A stretch of 47,586 nucleotides of DNA from Chara braunii (taxonomy: Eukaryota > Streptophyta > Charophyceae > Charales > Characeae), in contig BFEA01000160.1 in NCBI GenBank assembly GCA_003427395.1, positions 1,095,832-1,143,417 on the forward strand, given 5' to 3'. Position 1 is the stretch's first letter. The number at the start of each line of letters is the position of its first letter. The notes under the pieces were generated by a model that saw nothing but the letters and a program-made list of their open reading frames with translations, ran no database searches and was not told where the DNA came from. A program made the position numbers and the translations under genes. Shown here one piece after another: positions 29,763 through 41,285 of this stretch.

Positions 29763-32700
29763 GAGGCACAAACGTGCTAGGCTCAAGTCCTGGATCCACG
29801 ATAATAGGGTACAAATAATTCTGATCCAGGAAACTAAACTCAACGATGAACGAATCGCAGAAATTAGAAATTGGTGGACTGGACCCCAGATCTGGGCCAT
29901 TGCAGAGGGCACCAAAGGGGGCACCGGGATCCTGATCCACAACTCCATCTGCAGAGCCATCTCCCTAGCGGACTCGGATCCGTTGGGGAGATGGTCGAGG
30001 GTCACACTGAACATCGACTCTCGCGAATGGACTTTTCTGTCCATTTATGCCCCCGCCAACCACTCAACGAAAATAGACTTCTTTAACCAAATTGCTAAAA
30101 TGATTCCGGAAACGGACTTTCTAGTAATTGGGGGGGACTGGAATACGGTCCCCAATGAGGCACTAGACTCCTCCTCTCCACTGTCACATCCAGGGGAGTC
30201 TATTGCTCTTAACGAATTACTAGCCGATAAAGGGCTATTTGACCCCTATCGCCTGCTGCACCCGGACGAAAAAGCCTATACATGGTTATCTTCCAACACA
30301 CCAGTGGTCAACAGAAGATTGGATGCAATCTTCTGCTCAGAACAAGTCATTCCTCTTATATTCAAAGCAGATATTATCCAGGACCCGATGTCGGATCACA
30401 AACTAGTCCTAGTAACATTGGCAGCAGGTCCCCCCCTCGAAAGAGGAAGGGGCACTTTCAAACTCAATATGCAGATTTTCAATGACAAAGAGCTGGTTGT
30501 ACGGGTGAGGAACTTCTGGGAGGAATGGAGAGCCTCGTCCAATCTTTTCCCTGATGCAGGGGACTAGTTAGATAAGGGAATCCACCTCCTCTCAGGATTT
30601 CTCAACAACATATCAAGAATAAAAGCAGCAAACAGGAAATATGATGAAATAATCCTAAAAAGAAAATTAGAAGATGCGGAAAGCAGATTAGGCTCTTACT
30701 CCTTTTCGGACAGTCACTGGTCTCTCAGAAGGGCGGTTTGGCTTCAAGAGTGGCGGGATAAGCAGATCAGCAGGCACGAATCGTGACTGAATTTCAAGCG
30801 CATAGATAACCTCTTGCATAATGACAAAATGAACTCCAAAACGCTCACGCTGAAACAAGAGAAATGTAGCTCACCCCCTATGGCCGAATTGCTACATCCA
30901 TTCGACAACACAATTCCGCCGGCAAGAACGTCAGAGTCCATCTGCAACTTTGTTCGCATGTTCTATGAGAAGTTGCTTACCTCGGAGAAACATATAGATG
31001 ACCCCATCATTTTGGAGGAGTGGGAAGCCCGCCTTTGGGGGACAACCCGAAATCTCCTATCAGCCCAAGAACACAGAGCTCTTGAGCAACCAATCACTCT
31101 ACAAGAAATGACTGATGCAATGAAAAGCATGGCCAGGGGCAAATGCCCTGGGCCAGATGGATTACCCACAGAGTTCTATGAGCTCTTTTGGGATATTTTT
31201 GCCCCGGACCTCTTGCGGGCCTTTAATAACGTTCTTCAGGGCGACACCCTGGGATCCAGAACAACGGAAGGCGTTATCACTCTATTGTACAAGAAAGGGG
31301 ACCGACGGGACGTCAGGAACTACCGACCGATTTCCCTCCTCAATGTGGTGGGGAAGATACTGGCTAAAACTCTGGCACGGCGACTCGCGGAGTTAATGAC
31401 TAAACTGGTCCATCCGGATCAGTCTGGATTTGTCCCAGGACGACAGGTTTTAGACAACGTTATGGTAATCACCCAGGCCCTAGACCTCATCAAAGCTCAG
31501 AAATCTAACACAGCAATCCTTCTTATCGACTTTGAGAAGGCTTACGACAGGGTGAATTGGAAATTCCTCCTGGAAGTCCTTCACAGATTTGGAATCGGTC
31601 CTAACTACTGTCGTTGGGTGGAAAACCTTTACCGGGGCTCACAAGGGAGGATGCTGGTGAACGGGTTCATATCCCAACCCTTCACAGTGACCAGATCACT
31701 GCGTCAGGGGTGTCCCCTGGCCCCTTCCCTCTTTGTAATCCAAATGGAAATACTGCTGAACATGGTCAGGTTTCATGAAGCATACAAGGGTCTTCGAGTC
31801 CCCCCGTACCTAGAACTCAAGGTCTCCTCCTTGGCAGATGATTTCTCAGCCATCTCCGAAAATTCAGGCCCCTCCCTATCAGCACTCCATGAATGTATAT
31901 CTATCTACGAGGCCGCCTCAGAAATGAAGGTGAGCTGGAACAAATCTGTGGCTTTGACCCATGATGACGCATCCCTTGCGGTGGACCTTGGAATTAAACG
32001 GATCCTTTCAACAGAAGCCGAAAGGTACCTCGGTATCAAGGTATCCTTCGGTGACTGCAGCGATGACCAGGCCTCGGTAATAGACAATAGAATCCGTGAT
32101 ACATGCGCCAGATGGTCGGGCAGGAATAACCTTTCCCTCCTTGGGAGGGCCCTGGTGGCAAACTGCTGCATTTTATCTACTATCTGGTTTATTTTAGCTT
32201 TTCGTCAGATAACCTCTTCTTCGGCCAAGCTAATAAGACAGTTACTCACAAAATTCATCTGGAAAGGCGACACTAACGTCCCCTCCTGCATTAGCAAAGT
32301 TGCCTTGTGGAAATTAACAGAGAAGAAACGGGACGGAGGCCTAGGCATCCTAGACCCCGAACTGCAGAATACAGCCTTATTGGCCAAATGGCCCGTAAGG
32401 TTACTAACGTCTCCAGAAAACAAGCCCTGGATGCAGCTGGCACAGGCCACATTGGCCAGTGAATGGGACCTGTCAGACCATGAGGCCGTCTGGCAAGCAC
32501 TCCTATACTACCCACTGATTAGATCAGTCAAGTCTCCCACGTGGGAACCAATCCTCAAAGCATGGTCTAAGATTCTACCTTCAACTATCACCCCCCCGTC
32601 ATCCTACTCTGAAATTATTATCTCAAGCTTGTTTGAAAACCCGGCTATCCTTGATGCAACAGGGCACCCCTTCTCTGTAGCCAATTCCACTGGTAACTTC

Positions 32701-33978
32701 GCCAGGAAATGGCTTCAAAAAGGGGTTTGGAAGGTATCTCATATTTGGGATTGTAGTTCAGGGAATTGGTATACAGAAGAAATTCTTCGCAGTAAGTTGA
32801 GAGGATTACACAATGTGGAACAACACCGGCTCACCTTGATAGCAGCAATCCCTATTGAATGGAAGCAGACCCTTGCAGAAGGTCCGACAGCGGTTTGTCA
32901 GGATTCGTGGTGGAGGGACCCGAGTTCTCCAGAGACTTACTATCAGGTGCTTAAGAAGGGTAACATTGGTTCATCCGAAGTTGCCGAGTGGAAATTCCTA
33001 GGCTCGGCCCTTCACAGAATGGACCCGCCTATGCAGACTACAGACCTGGAACACTGCTACGAAGTGAAGATCAAACCAAAGACAGGCAGGAACGGCGCTC
33101 CCCTCTTCCTGCCAGCGAGAGGAGGCTCCCCCTTCAACACCTGGAAGGTCGACGAAATGCGGATTGGCTGGAACATCACAGCGGAATCTTCAGCAGTAGC
33201 TTCAGTGCTCCTGGCGGATTACACATCTCAGACGGGATATAAGTACCAGTCGAAGGCCTCGGTCCTCCAGTTCAGAATATGGGACTCATGGAACAGACAC
33301 TCCAGGGCACTTGGCATGAATACTCCAGACATCCGTTGGGTGCTCTTCTTCATCAAGATGATTTTGGAAACGCTGGAAGTCAAATTGGCAGGCCTTCAAT
33401 GGCTACACCTGCACAATTCTGTGCCTACAGCAGCCTGGTGTGCAGAAAAGGGAATGCAGATCATATCAACATGCGATGTCTGCACCCACCTCTCCCTGGA
33501 AGACTCTTCCCACTTATGGTGGGAATGCGTGGTGGCCAGAGGATTCTGGGACTGGGTTAGCAGACTATGGTTTGCCGCCTATAGGGACCTTTCCTACTGG
33601 ACTAAGTCACTGGTACTATTTGGAGATCACTCTACCTCTTCTAGAGCTGAAATAGCTAATAAGTTTAGGACCATAGGATTCTGGGTCCTGTGGTTAGCTC
33701 GTAGGGATAGGAGAATTAATAACTCTTTTTGGTCAGTCTCTCGCTTGCGTAACACATTCAAGAACGCAGTTAGGACATTAATTCTGGCCAAATGGAGAAG
33801 GGTGAAAGCTCTATCTCATTCATACTCGGAAGCTCAGAGTTCTATGATCAGTACCTGGCCGCCCGAGTTTCAGTGGATCAAATTCTCAGAAAATAGGCAA
33901 TTAGTCTTCTCTAGACACCTGTGGGATGAGAAGGAGGACCATGTCCTCCCTCAAGACCCGGAAGCCCTCTTGCTGTGA
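29704..33978 (+). pseudogene. LINE F ORF2: endonuclease, reverse transcriptase, RVT zinc domain; two stops
   Basis: One frame of 1424 codons from ATG 29704, which is directly followed by VASWNVRGL. The endonuclease (about residues 8-235) shows QE at 42-43, GGDWN with Asp145 and Asn147, RRLDAIF with Asp207, and SDH with Asp231-His232. The RT (about 475-800) shows GPDGLP, KKGDRRDVRNYRPISLL, FEKAYDRVNW, RQGCPLAPSLF and the catalytic LADD at 710-713. A C-terminal zinc motif reads C1257-x2-C1260-x9-H1270-x4-C1275. The enzyme nicks target DNA and primes cDNA synthesis there. Only two defects are seen: TAG at 30565 (codon 288) and TGA at 30784 (codon 361), both in the linker before RT. The second aligns without gaps to a stop in LINE D, at a position where related RTs have Trp. 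Confidence 0.93.
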
Positions 33979-34079
33979 TACTCTCTACTCTGCTTTCCTT
34001 TCCTTTGTTATCAACTATTTGTAAGGGACGCTGGACCCGTTTTCCAGCAGGTGCAGCTCCCCACCAATGGAACGGAGTA
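33979..34079 (+). other. LINE F 3' UTR and structured tail
   Basis: Short UTR, then GTAAGGGACGCTGGACCCGT; GCTGGA (34030-34035) pairs with TCCAGC (34043-34048), and CTCCCCACCAAT follows. The GGCGCC UTR motif of LINEs B, C and D is not present here. The sequence enters N at 34080. Confidence 0.88.
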
Positions 34080-34184
34080 NNNNNNNNNNNNNNNNNNNNN
34101 NNNNNNNNNNNNNNNNNNNNNNNNNNNNNNNNNNNNNNNNNNNNNNNNNNNNNNNNNNNNNNNNNNNNNNNNNNNNNNNNNNNN

Positions 34185-34263
<79 letters not shown>
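34080..34263. other. Assembly gap (N) followed by 79-base poly(A)
   Basis: 105 N (34080-34184) hide the end of the tail. The A run (34185-34263) is the poly(A) end of LINE F; its length suggests a recent insertion. Confidence 0.93.
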
Positions 34264-34264
<1 letters not shown>

Positions 34265-34834
34265 AGGCTGGTGCCCGTGAAAGAAAGAAAATCCCCCTCG
34301 TGATTCTCAACTGACCCTCAAAGAAGCGTGCCCGTATCTAACCTGGAATGGGTGCAGATTCATACAGCTAAAACAAAACAAAATCCCACTGCTGATTCTC
34401 AGAAGGTGGGCGCCCATGAAAACAGCCCCCTGTCACTCTGCTGGGGGCGTTCTGTCCCCACTCATTTTGCTTTTAGCCCATTATAACAGGCGCTAGTGGC
34501 GGATTGGGGGCTGCTTGCCCCCACAGCCATCTCCCATGGATGCATAAAGCCCTCTATCACAGGTAGATGCTTGCAGTGAGTATGCTGGGTGCAAAAGAAA
34601 GGGCTGCCCACCAGATTGGAAGAGTACAAAAATGCCCTGCCTTCCTGGCAGGGCATCTAAATAGAAAAAAGGGAACTCAAAGAGTTTCCATGAACCTGGA
34701 TTAAGACTGAGGCCAGGGCCATTCGGATTGACAGCACTCCCAGTTCTCTTTCTTGTTTGCCTTTTTTTTGCCCCTTCGTTGTCATTGCTATTTTCTTCTA
34801 CTCGTTTTTTCTCTTTTTATATCAACTTCTACTC
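34264..34834. other. No gene recognised
   Basis: AAAATCCC.CT.STGATTCTCA with a nearby GTGCCCGT/GCGCCCAT word occurs twice (about 34288 and 34379), a diverged direct repeat. Nothing else is supported. Confidence 0.4.
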
Positions 34835-35222
34835 GGTTTTTTTTTTTTTTTTTCAATTACCTGTCGAATCTGGACAGGACGGCCTTTCAGGCCTCTTTTT
34901 ATTGTCATTATAGTGTGCCAGTGATGCAGAGAGTTGTGTCTACATACGTGGAAACACCATTCACCTTTTTCGTTGGGCCCACTGCTGTCCTGCCTCGTCA
35001 CTTTGCCGGGCCTTCCCCAAGCCCTGATTTTCTCTTGTGGCGACAAGTTTGTTTTGCTGCACGGCTGGGGCTGTGTACTAGTCGTTTAAAGCCCTTCTGC
35101 AAGGCCTCTATCCCATTGGTGGTAAGAGAACCACCGGAATTGAGGCATTGCCTGTTGGGCTGCTCCGTCTATTGGTGGGGACACCTGCTGGAAAGCGGGT
35201 CCAGCATCCTTGGATACATCAT
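34835..35222 (-). mobile_element. Minus-strand retroposon with two-hairpin module
   Basis: The T run (34835-34853) is the poly(A) end. The two-hairpin module follows (34860-34893, as at 1306-1339). The shared LINE tail is read on the minus strand near 35210-35162 (GGATGCTGGACCCGCTTTCC, then AGCAGGTG and CCCCACCAATAGACGGAGCA). No protein is seen, so it is SINE-like or a truncated LINE. Confidence 0.65.
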
Positions 35223-35639
35223 CTAAACATAGTGTTTGTTGGGACTGTGGCCATATCAGTTCCTAGACTGGAGCATCGTCTTTCCCTTGGGGCTGCATAA
35301 GTCACCCTTCCTACTTCTAGAACTCCTACTTCCTACTGACGCAGTCCCCACCTGGATGATTGCCAACTATGTCCTCCTACCCTATCTCCCCCCCTTTTTT
35401 TTTTTAATGCAGTGGTACGGAATGGAGGGATGAACTCAAGAGAGAAAAAAGAGGGTTTTGACAGGGGACTAGGGTCTAGGGTTTATCCACAGGCTAACGG
35501 AGTCTATCCCTCACCCTCCCACCCAACCTAAGTCCAAGACAATGGACGCTCAGCACTAATTTTGGTAGGCTAGGTTGGGCACCACAAGGAAAGGCGAAGA
35601 GATGCAAAAACGAAATGAGCAAAGGTCTAGGGAGGGAGG
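35223..35639. other. No gene recognised
   Basis: Short open frames without recognisable domains. The last part (35600-35640, AGGGAGGAACTAGGTTGTAG) resembles sequence just before GGCGCC in other LINE 3' UTRs. Confidence 0.4.
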
Positions 35640-35925
35640 AACTAGGTTGTAGTAGCTGATACCCGGCGCCCCACACAGGGTGAAGAGGTTCTCTCCCTTT
35701 CTCCTTTAACCTGCTCAGTCAATCCTCTGAATCCAGGCTAATCAATGCTGGCAGCCTGGCAGGTATATCTGAAGACTTTTGTCCTGATATCCTCCAAATT
35801 CAGTTGTAAATGGGAGGCTGGACCCGTTTTCCAGCAGGTGATGCTCCCCACCAATAGATGGAGCCTCTCCCCTGGCGGCTGCTCTTGCCAGCACCACTAG
35901 CACTGGAGGGGGCGTGTTATCGAAG
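35640..35925 (+). mobile_element. Orphan LINE 3' UTR plus tail, plus strand
   Basis: GGCGCC at 35665-35670 with GGGTGAAGAGGTTC, then the CAGTCAATCCTCTGAATCCA segment, then the tail from GGGAGGCTGGACCCGTTTTC (about 35811) to GGAGGGGGCGTG (about 35920). The third hairpin is partly deleted. No ORF2 precedes it, so it is severely 5'-truncated or SINE-like. A short minus-strand piece of the first tail hairpin lies at about 35960-35990. Confidence 0.82.
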
Positions 35926-35990
35926 GTCAATTCCAGGTATGTGCTGCCCCCTCTGTCACATGCTGGAGAGCAGGTCCAGCATCCCTGTGA

Positions 35991-36282
35991 GTTTACATGG
36001 TAAGCGTAGACGAACCAATACGCGGTGGATGTTCTGGAGCTGATATTTAGAGCCGAGAGTTGGAGCCTTTAGAGACGTACTAGCCTATTTGTGCTGAGAA
36101 GGCAGGGTTACAGTCAATCCGTTTCATGCGGGCATTGTCTGATCCAAACCACTCACACAAGAATAGAGTAGAGGACATATATTGCTGATCCTGCCTAACC
36201 TGTTGGACTACCCTGCTCCTGTGCAGCATGAAGCATATGGTTTACACCTCCGGTACAGACTGTTTCCGGCTGTCCAGTCCTT
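35991..36282. other. No feature recognised
   Basis: No repeat, RNA or coding signal that I can support. Confidence 0.4.
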
Positions 36283-36440
36283 TTTCTTTTTTTTTTAACA
36301 TCCAAAAGTCCAGATTGTTGTAGGGGCTGGCTACTAGGCATATGACAGGCCTGTCTGCACCTGACCATTTGATTATCCCGATGTATTGCCTAACCGGTCC
36401 CCTATGAGACACCCTCCCACCCCAACTCCTCGTCACGATC
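36283..36440 (-). mobile_element. Second-type retroposon 3' end, minus strand
   Basis: T run (about 36283-36297), then CATCCAAAAGTCCAGATTG, TTGTAGGGGCTGGCTACTAG and GGCATATGACAGG. A diverged relative lies at about 9897-9960 (GGTTAGGTTGTTGTAGAGAC). The shared three-hairpin tail is not seen here. Confidence 0.5.
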
Positions 36441-36881
36441 CCCCGTGCATCCCTACTCCCAAGGTCCTACCTTAGTATACCCATGATCATCACCCATTCT
36501 ATTGATCTTTGATCGGACAGCGGTTGTAGGCATCAGGGCTAAGCAGGTTCTCACCTCCCTCCGCGGCCCTGATTGAAGCACTATTGAACGAGCCACATCG
36601 TACCGGGAACTTCGAGCGCTAGGGGTAAGCATATGCCACTACAAGTCCCATAGGCGAACCCTACTATTTTTTCCTGTTTTCTTAGAGAGATCATATCCTT
36701 ATCATCGTCAGATCCCTACCCAGCCCAGGTCCCACCACTTCCTATGGAAGCATGTACTAGAAGACCCCCCTGACCCCCTCCCTAGCCTGGTACTGTAGCT
36801 GTATATGTGTGGTCGGAGGCTGTGTATGTGCCCATAGGCTGTGTGTATGATAGGCCTATCTGTGCTAGAAACCCCCCACCA
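36441..36881. other. No gene recognised
   Basis: No coding region or matched repeat is seen. Short CTGTATATGTGTGG-type words repeat near 36798-36845. Confidence 0.4.
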
Positions 36882-36965
36882 AAGTCCCAAACCAGACTCA
36901 AATCCATGTTCATCATCATGTAACAGCTGTGCTCTACCATGTGTGCTACAGTCTCAAATGATACC
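36882..36965 (-). repeat. Possible tRNA-like SINE head
   Basis: On the minus strand, TGTAGCACACATGGTAGAGCA resembles an A box with a D-arm, and GGATTTGAGTCTGG lies about 40 bases on, near a B box. The body is not defined and the match is weak. Confidence 0.4.
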
Positions 36966-36974
36966 AATGTGTGA

Positions 36975-37050
36975 TATGCCAGACCGGGGAGATCATCAGA
37001 ACAATATATATGCCAGACTGGGGAGATCATCAGAACAACCTATAGCCAAC
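36975..37050. repeat. Tandem 39-bp duplication
   Basis: ATGCCAGACYGGGGAGATCA, followed by TCAGAACAAY, occurs twice in succession. Confidence 0.88.
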
Positions 37051-37140
37051 GTCCTTACGCAACCCACGCATAGTCGAGACCCGACATACAACAATCCTGG
37101 ACTAAATCCTTTGGTGATGCAGGCAGTGTATATAATCCTT

Positions 37141-37179
37141 CTTTTTTTTTTTTTTTTTTTTTTTTTTTTNTTTTTTTTT
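37141..37179. repeat. Poly(T) tract with one N
   Basis: A 39-base T run with one undetermined base. It may be the poly(A) end of another minus-strand retroposon. Confidence 0.8.
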
Positions 37180-37211
37180 GAAGATTGTGATACCGGGGCC
37201 ATTACCCGGCT

Positions 37212-37713
37212 TTGGCTCAGAAAAACGAAGCTACTTAGAAAATGACTACGACAAACTTCGGAGTATAACCGGAATTCAGAAAACTGCTCAGAAAACCTCC
37301 CCATCCATCCACTTTACCTTACTCTGGCAAGACTTACTGCAGCAGAGCCACCATCTCCACTGCTGCTATGCCCTATTCCCATCCTACCAGCTAGCCCCCT
37401 CACGAGTAGGATGCGTGATATCCCACCATCTCCTTTCCCACTCCCCCTCGTTCTGTTTTAGCTCAAAAAGTTGAGGCTACTTTAGGAAAGGAATACAACA
37501 GACTTCAAGAATCAACAGGACTCAAAATCCAACTCGAACCCCCCCCCCCCATCAATCCTCTGTTCTTCACTCCGGCAAGACTTACTGCAGCAGAGCCACC
37601 ATCTCTACTGCTGCTATACCCTATTCCAATCCTACCAGCTAGCCCCATCACTAGTAGGACGCATGGTATCCCACCGTCTTCTTCTCCCACGCACCTTGTT
37701 TCTTTTTTAGGAT
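37212..37713. repeat. Tandem duplication, period about 248 bp
   Basis: Unit 1 (37212-37457) and unit 2 (37459-37713) match along their length. For example GACTTACTGCAGCAGAGCCA begins at 37331 and 37579, and CCTACCAGCTAGCCCC is shared. The 5' halves are more diverged than the 3' halves. Confidence 0.88.
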
Positions 37714-37834
37714 AGACCGCTGGGGTCCTAAAAGAAAATCCACAAATCTCGACCTCCTTACCGAACCTTTCCAGGGTTCCTCAAAGTCGTCTTACTCCCT
37801 GCCGAGCTCTTCCAGCCCTCACACCCCCACTTCC

Positions 37835-38520
37835 TGCTGGGTTACAGGGCAGCAAAACTCGCCCCAGCTCCGGCCAGCGTCATCCCAGCAACAACTTTGG
37901 TTGTCCCGTGAGATACCCACCCCAAAGCATCCCCAGATCTCTCTACCAGGCCTCACGCTCCTGCGTCAACAGGTTACAGGGCAACACCCCAGCACCAGCG
38001 TCGTTCTGGCATCGAACAGCCGCAGATCGCTGAGTATAGAAACTTCAAGGCAGCCTGGGAAAGTTGATAGAAGCCCCAGATTCCTAAAAGTTCTCGAATC
38101 CCCCATAACGGCCAAACAGAGTACAATCCAGAAAAAAAGGGGGGGTCAAAACTAGAAATTAATACCGACTATCATAAAATCCCCTCTCCACAAGCAGACC
38201 GCCAGTCCCGACTTTCAGTCCTCGTACCAGAACTCACTTGGTCTCATACCCCCCTCTGCTAGGGTAACAGGGCACCACAACCCACCCCAGTACCGACCAA
38301 CCTAGTTCTGACGGACAGGAAGTGCCTTCCACCCTTGACAATTCCTTTAGCGACAAACCCCTAAACAGGTTACAGGGTCCACGCCCCGGTGCCCACTACG
38401 TTGGACGACCTGGTTATGCCTTCCTCCCTCGGCATAACTCCATGGACCTCAAGCTCCCCTTGGGTCACAGAGTACAACTCCAGCACCAGTCTATGTCGTC
38501 CCAGCATCGTCCTCTTGACC
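37835..38520. repeat. Diverged minisatellite with GGTTACAGGGCA core
   Basis: Core words at about 37842, 37972, 38261, 38367 and 38462 (GGTTACAGGGC, GGTAACAGGGC, GGTTACAGGGT, GGTCACAGAGT), each followed by CCCAGCACCAGCGTCGT-like sequence. Spacing varies (about 95-290 bp), so units are unequal or some are lost. Confidence 0.65.
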
Positions 38521-38639
38521 TATTCACCTTAACCGGCATCTCCCGTCCGTTGAACGTCCCCTTTCATTCTTTCCATCCACCCATTCTAGTTTCCCCCCAT
38601 CGAAAATCAGATTTGTATCATCTTTTTAAGGCGTGAAAA

Positions 38640-39010
38640 TTTGAGATGAGATCAAAGTAATTGCTCAGACTGTAAATCAGGAATTAAACTAATTACCATT
38701 AAGATAATAAAATCCCTCGAGCTACAATAGGATTGGAAAAGGAAAATCACTCAGATCAAGTATAGAAAATCCATCAAGCTACAAATAAGATTGGGAAGAA
38801 GAAAATCGCTAGATCAACTAAGGGTTGAATGTCTTGAAAAATCCAAATAGGAGAAAACGCAATAGGAAACAATTATGATGTCCTTCTGGACTTTCGACAC
38901 TGATTTCCCGAATATAAAGTTCAGAAAAACGCTCAGATCGTAGATCAGGAAGATGCGAACTAGAACAACGGTCAGACCGTGAATCAAGAGGATGTTAAAA
39001 ATAAAAAATT
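38640..39010. repeat. AT-rich short tandem units
   Basis: AAATCCMTCRAGCTACAA, then AGGATTGG, then GGAAAATCRCT occurs twice (about 38710 and 38767). GCTCAGAYCGTAGATCAGGA-like words recur at about 38663, 38932 and 38970. It is a degenerate repeat with no gene. Confidence 0.55.
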
Positions 39011-39660
39011 ATCATATGAATAACAAGAATTGCGACGTGAAAAAGATAAACCAATGGCACCAATGTTGGATCATCATCATCGGATGAATCGAATTAGAAT
39101 GATCACGCAAGCAATACAAAATCAAGAATTTCATAACCAGAAAAAGAAATAAGAGCTACAAGTTCAGCAGTACTAGTTACAAAATCAGACAGATATCAAG
39201 ACAGACAAACACTGTCTAAGAATCAAGGCCAAACAGAAGAGGAAAAACCACTTACCCTTGAAAACCCTAAATACACCCCCCCTCTCTCCAAACCTCATCT
39301 CCTCACTTCATCGACTTCTCAAGCAACTCGGCCGCTTGTGATTGACAACCATTCAACCAACCATAAGACCGAACGATGATGATAGTAGGACCGCAACTAG
39401 GATTGTCGTCGCAGCATACCAAACCACGTCGCGAGAATAAGCCACTGAGCCCGCCAGCCGCCCCTCGCAGGTAGCCCGAAGAGATGAGGGGGAGTCCACG
39501 TTGCGAATGCCATCCTCCCCCTTCTTCCTAGTAACCCTCTCCCTCCAACCCGTGAAACCCTTCCCTCCCCTATTCACCCACCCACGGTATTCTTCCTCTC
39601 CCCTAAGACCTTGATGTAAGATGCTCTGCCCAACGATGCCCAGACACACTCTCTCCCATC
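39011..39660. other. No gene recognised
   Basis: AT-rich then GC-rich sequence. A minus-strand frame at 39353-39649 (98 residues) has no motif I recognise. Confidence 0.35.
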
Positions 39661-39667
39661 ACCTCCT

Positions 39668-39830
39668 CACGTGAATCTCGCCATCGCAGCGCTCCCGCCG
39701 GTCCTCGTTCCTTCTCATCCGCAAGGCCCGCTGTAGCGTCCGCCCACCTCCTCCTCGTGTCGATCTTGCCGTCGCAGCACTCCGCCGCTCCTCGTTCCTG
39801 CTCTCTCCGCCAGGCCTGCCATCGCGTCCA
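39668..39830. repeat. Tandem duplication, period about 87 bp
   Basis: Both units read TCKYGCCRTCGCAGCRCTCC, then GCTCCTCGTTCCT and a GCGTCC end (39668-39740 and 39755-39829), with several differences. Confidence 0.7.
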
Positions 39831-39984
39831 AACGTCGGGCGGCGGAGCGCTCCCGGTAGCGCTTTGCCGCCTCCCATCCTCCCCAGGTGTCTCAGTGTAT
39901 ATAATCCTTCATGCACCTACCCCCAAGGGATTAATGTGTACAGTCGTACGTCGGTTAACGCCCGCCAGGGTCCATGCGCGAGGC

Positions 39985-40066
39985 TGGCGGGTTTTGAACC
40001 CACAACCTCAACCCACAATGTGCATTTCCAAACGGTGCTCTGCCCACTGAGCTAATCAGCTGTACA
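39985..40066 (-). repeat. tRNA-like SINE head, minus strand
   Basis: On the minus strand, TAGCTCAGTGGGCAGAGCA is a clear A box with a paired D-arm (GCTC/GAGC), and GGGTTCAAAACCC is a B box with a paired T-arm. The anticodon arm between them does not pair; it carries GGAAATGCACATTGTGGG. The same middle sequence is found in the element at 41791. It therefore belongs to a tRNA-derived SINE family and is not a working tRNA gene. The body extends leftward for an undetermined distance. Confidence 0.75.
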
Positions 40067-40070
40067 GCCA

Positions 40071-40960
40071 GGAGGCTGCGCTTGTCTGGGTTGCGTCGGT
40101 CGTCCCGCGTACCTTTTGTATATCCGGTAGAATTGTACAGTATACTAAGGCTTAGAAGGGGTAGGTTTGGGGTTTTGGAAAGCAAAAAAAGGGTGTGATT
40201 GCTGTCATCCCTAACACCAGTCGTTTGGGTGGTCATTGTACAGGGTGAAGACGGGTGACTGGCAGTAGGCTGTGGCAGGTCGTAGCGGTTCTTAGATGGC
40301 GGCCTCCGACTTTCCTCTTTTGGAGGAAGGGTGTACAGAATGGTGAGGAGGAGAATGAGATGTTAGTGGACTATAGTGGAGTCAGAGTACGATGGGTGTG
40401 GGCCTGGGTAAATGTAGATGTGTTTTTCCACACTATACGCGGCTGTAGGTGTGGTCAGATAGCGGAATATGAAGAAAGGTGGTCGTTGCTATGTCATTTC
40501 TTTTTCTTTTGTGTCCGTTCCTCCCCCCTCCTCCTATTGTGTCCGCTACGATTTCTGAAAGTTGCCTTTTTTGCACTCCGCTCCATTCTAGTGCACCTTC
40601 ACCACGCCGTGTGTCTACAACAAAAGCCTCCTACCCTCCTGGCTGCATCCCCACGTGTAACGTGGTCTAACAGTTTCTGCATGTCGCCAATCCATGTCTA
40701 AGTGGGACTTAGAGGGCCAGGACCATTTTTGGCATGTCGTCAACGTCTAAGTGGGGTAGGAGGCATAGGCCAGTATTCATCCAAGCAGCCAGGCAAGCTA
40801 CCATGACCCCAATTTGTTAGACGAAGCAGTTTCTTGCGGTGGCCAGCCAAGCAGGCAGAAATGGCAGCTATCTCCTTTCTGCAAATGGAAAGTACAATAA
40901 TTTTCGTTGCATCTGGACTGAAAGGTGAGCCAAATACAGCAATAATGACCGCATTTTATT
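40071..40960. other. No gene recognised
   Basis: A plus-strand frame at 40255-40701 (148 residues) has no motif I know. GTCTAAGTGGG words repeat near 40696 and 40745. Confidence 0.35.
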
Positions 40961-40969
40961 CGGGGGAAG

Positions 40970-41275
40970 ACGGTAGACATCCACCCACCAACTCACACAC
41001 CGGGCCACGGAATAACCCGGTAGACATCCACCCACCAACTCATGCACCGGGCCACGGAGCCACACCTTGCACCGACCCACCCACCCACCCGTCCCCCCAA
41101 ACCGCCAAGTTACACACCAACCCATCATACCAGCCAATCACGATGCCAAGCACCCTGCCATCAAGTCTACCACAGACTTGAGCAACCTGCCCACCAAACA
41201 TCACCCTCACAACTGCTCGCCAAACCAACCTTCCAACTGCCCGCCAAGCCAACCTTTCCAACTGCGCGTCAAGCC
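40970..41275. repeat. Short tandem duplications, C-rich
   Basis: GGTAGACATCCACCCACCAA, then CTCACACACCGGGCCACGGA, is repeated once with small changes (about 40972-41060). Nearby (CCAC)n-like sequence (41078-41095) and CCAACTGC.CGYCAAGCC repeats (41237-41276) follow. Confidence 0.8.
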
Positions 41276-41285
41276 CATTGTTAAA

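Larger units (their letters stand above)
26950..34263 (+). mobile_element. LINE F, nearly complete non-LTR retrotransposon
   Basis: The order is: 5' region with two tandem units (about 27075-27590), ORF1 (27604-28926), a middle open frame (29265-29762), ORF2 with endonuclease, RT and zinc domain (29704-33978), a short 3' UTR with the structured tail (34021-34079), an N gap, and 79 A's. The 5' end is approximate because no target duplication could be found beyond the gap and tail. It is the best-preserved LINE in the window and probably the youngest. Confidence 0.9.

Noticed and set aside
39985-40066. Functional tRNA gene on the minus strand
   Set aside because: A and B boxes with D- and T-arms are good, but the anticodon stem does not pair and the acceptor ends do not match. 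It shares its middle with a SINE-like element.
40255-40701. 148-residue plus-strand frame as a gene
   Set aside because: No domain, no repeat relationship, and no supporting context.
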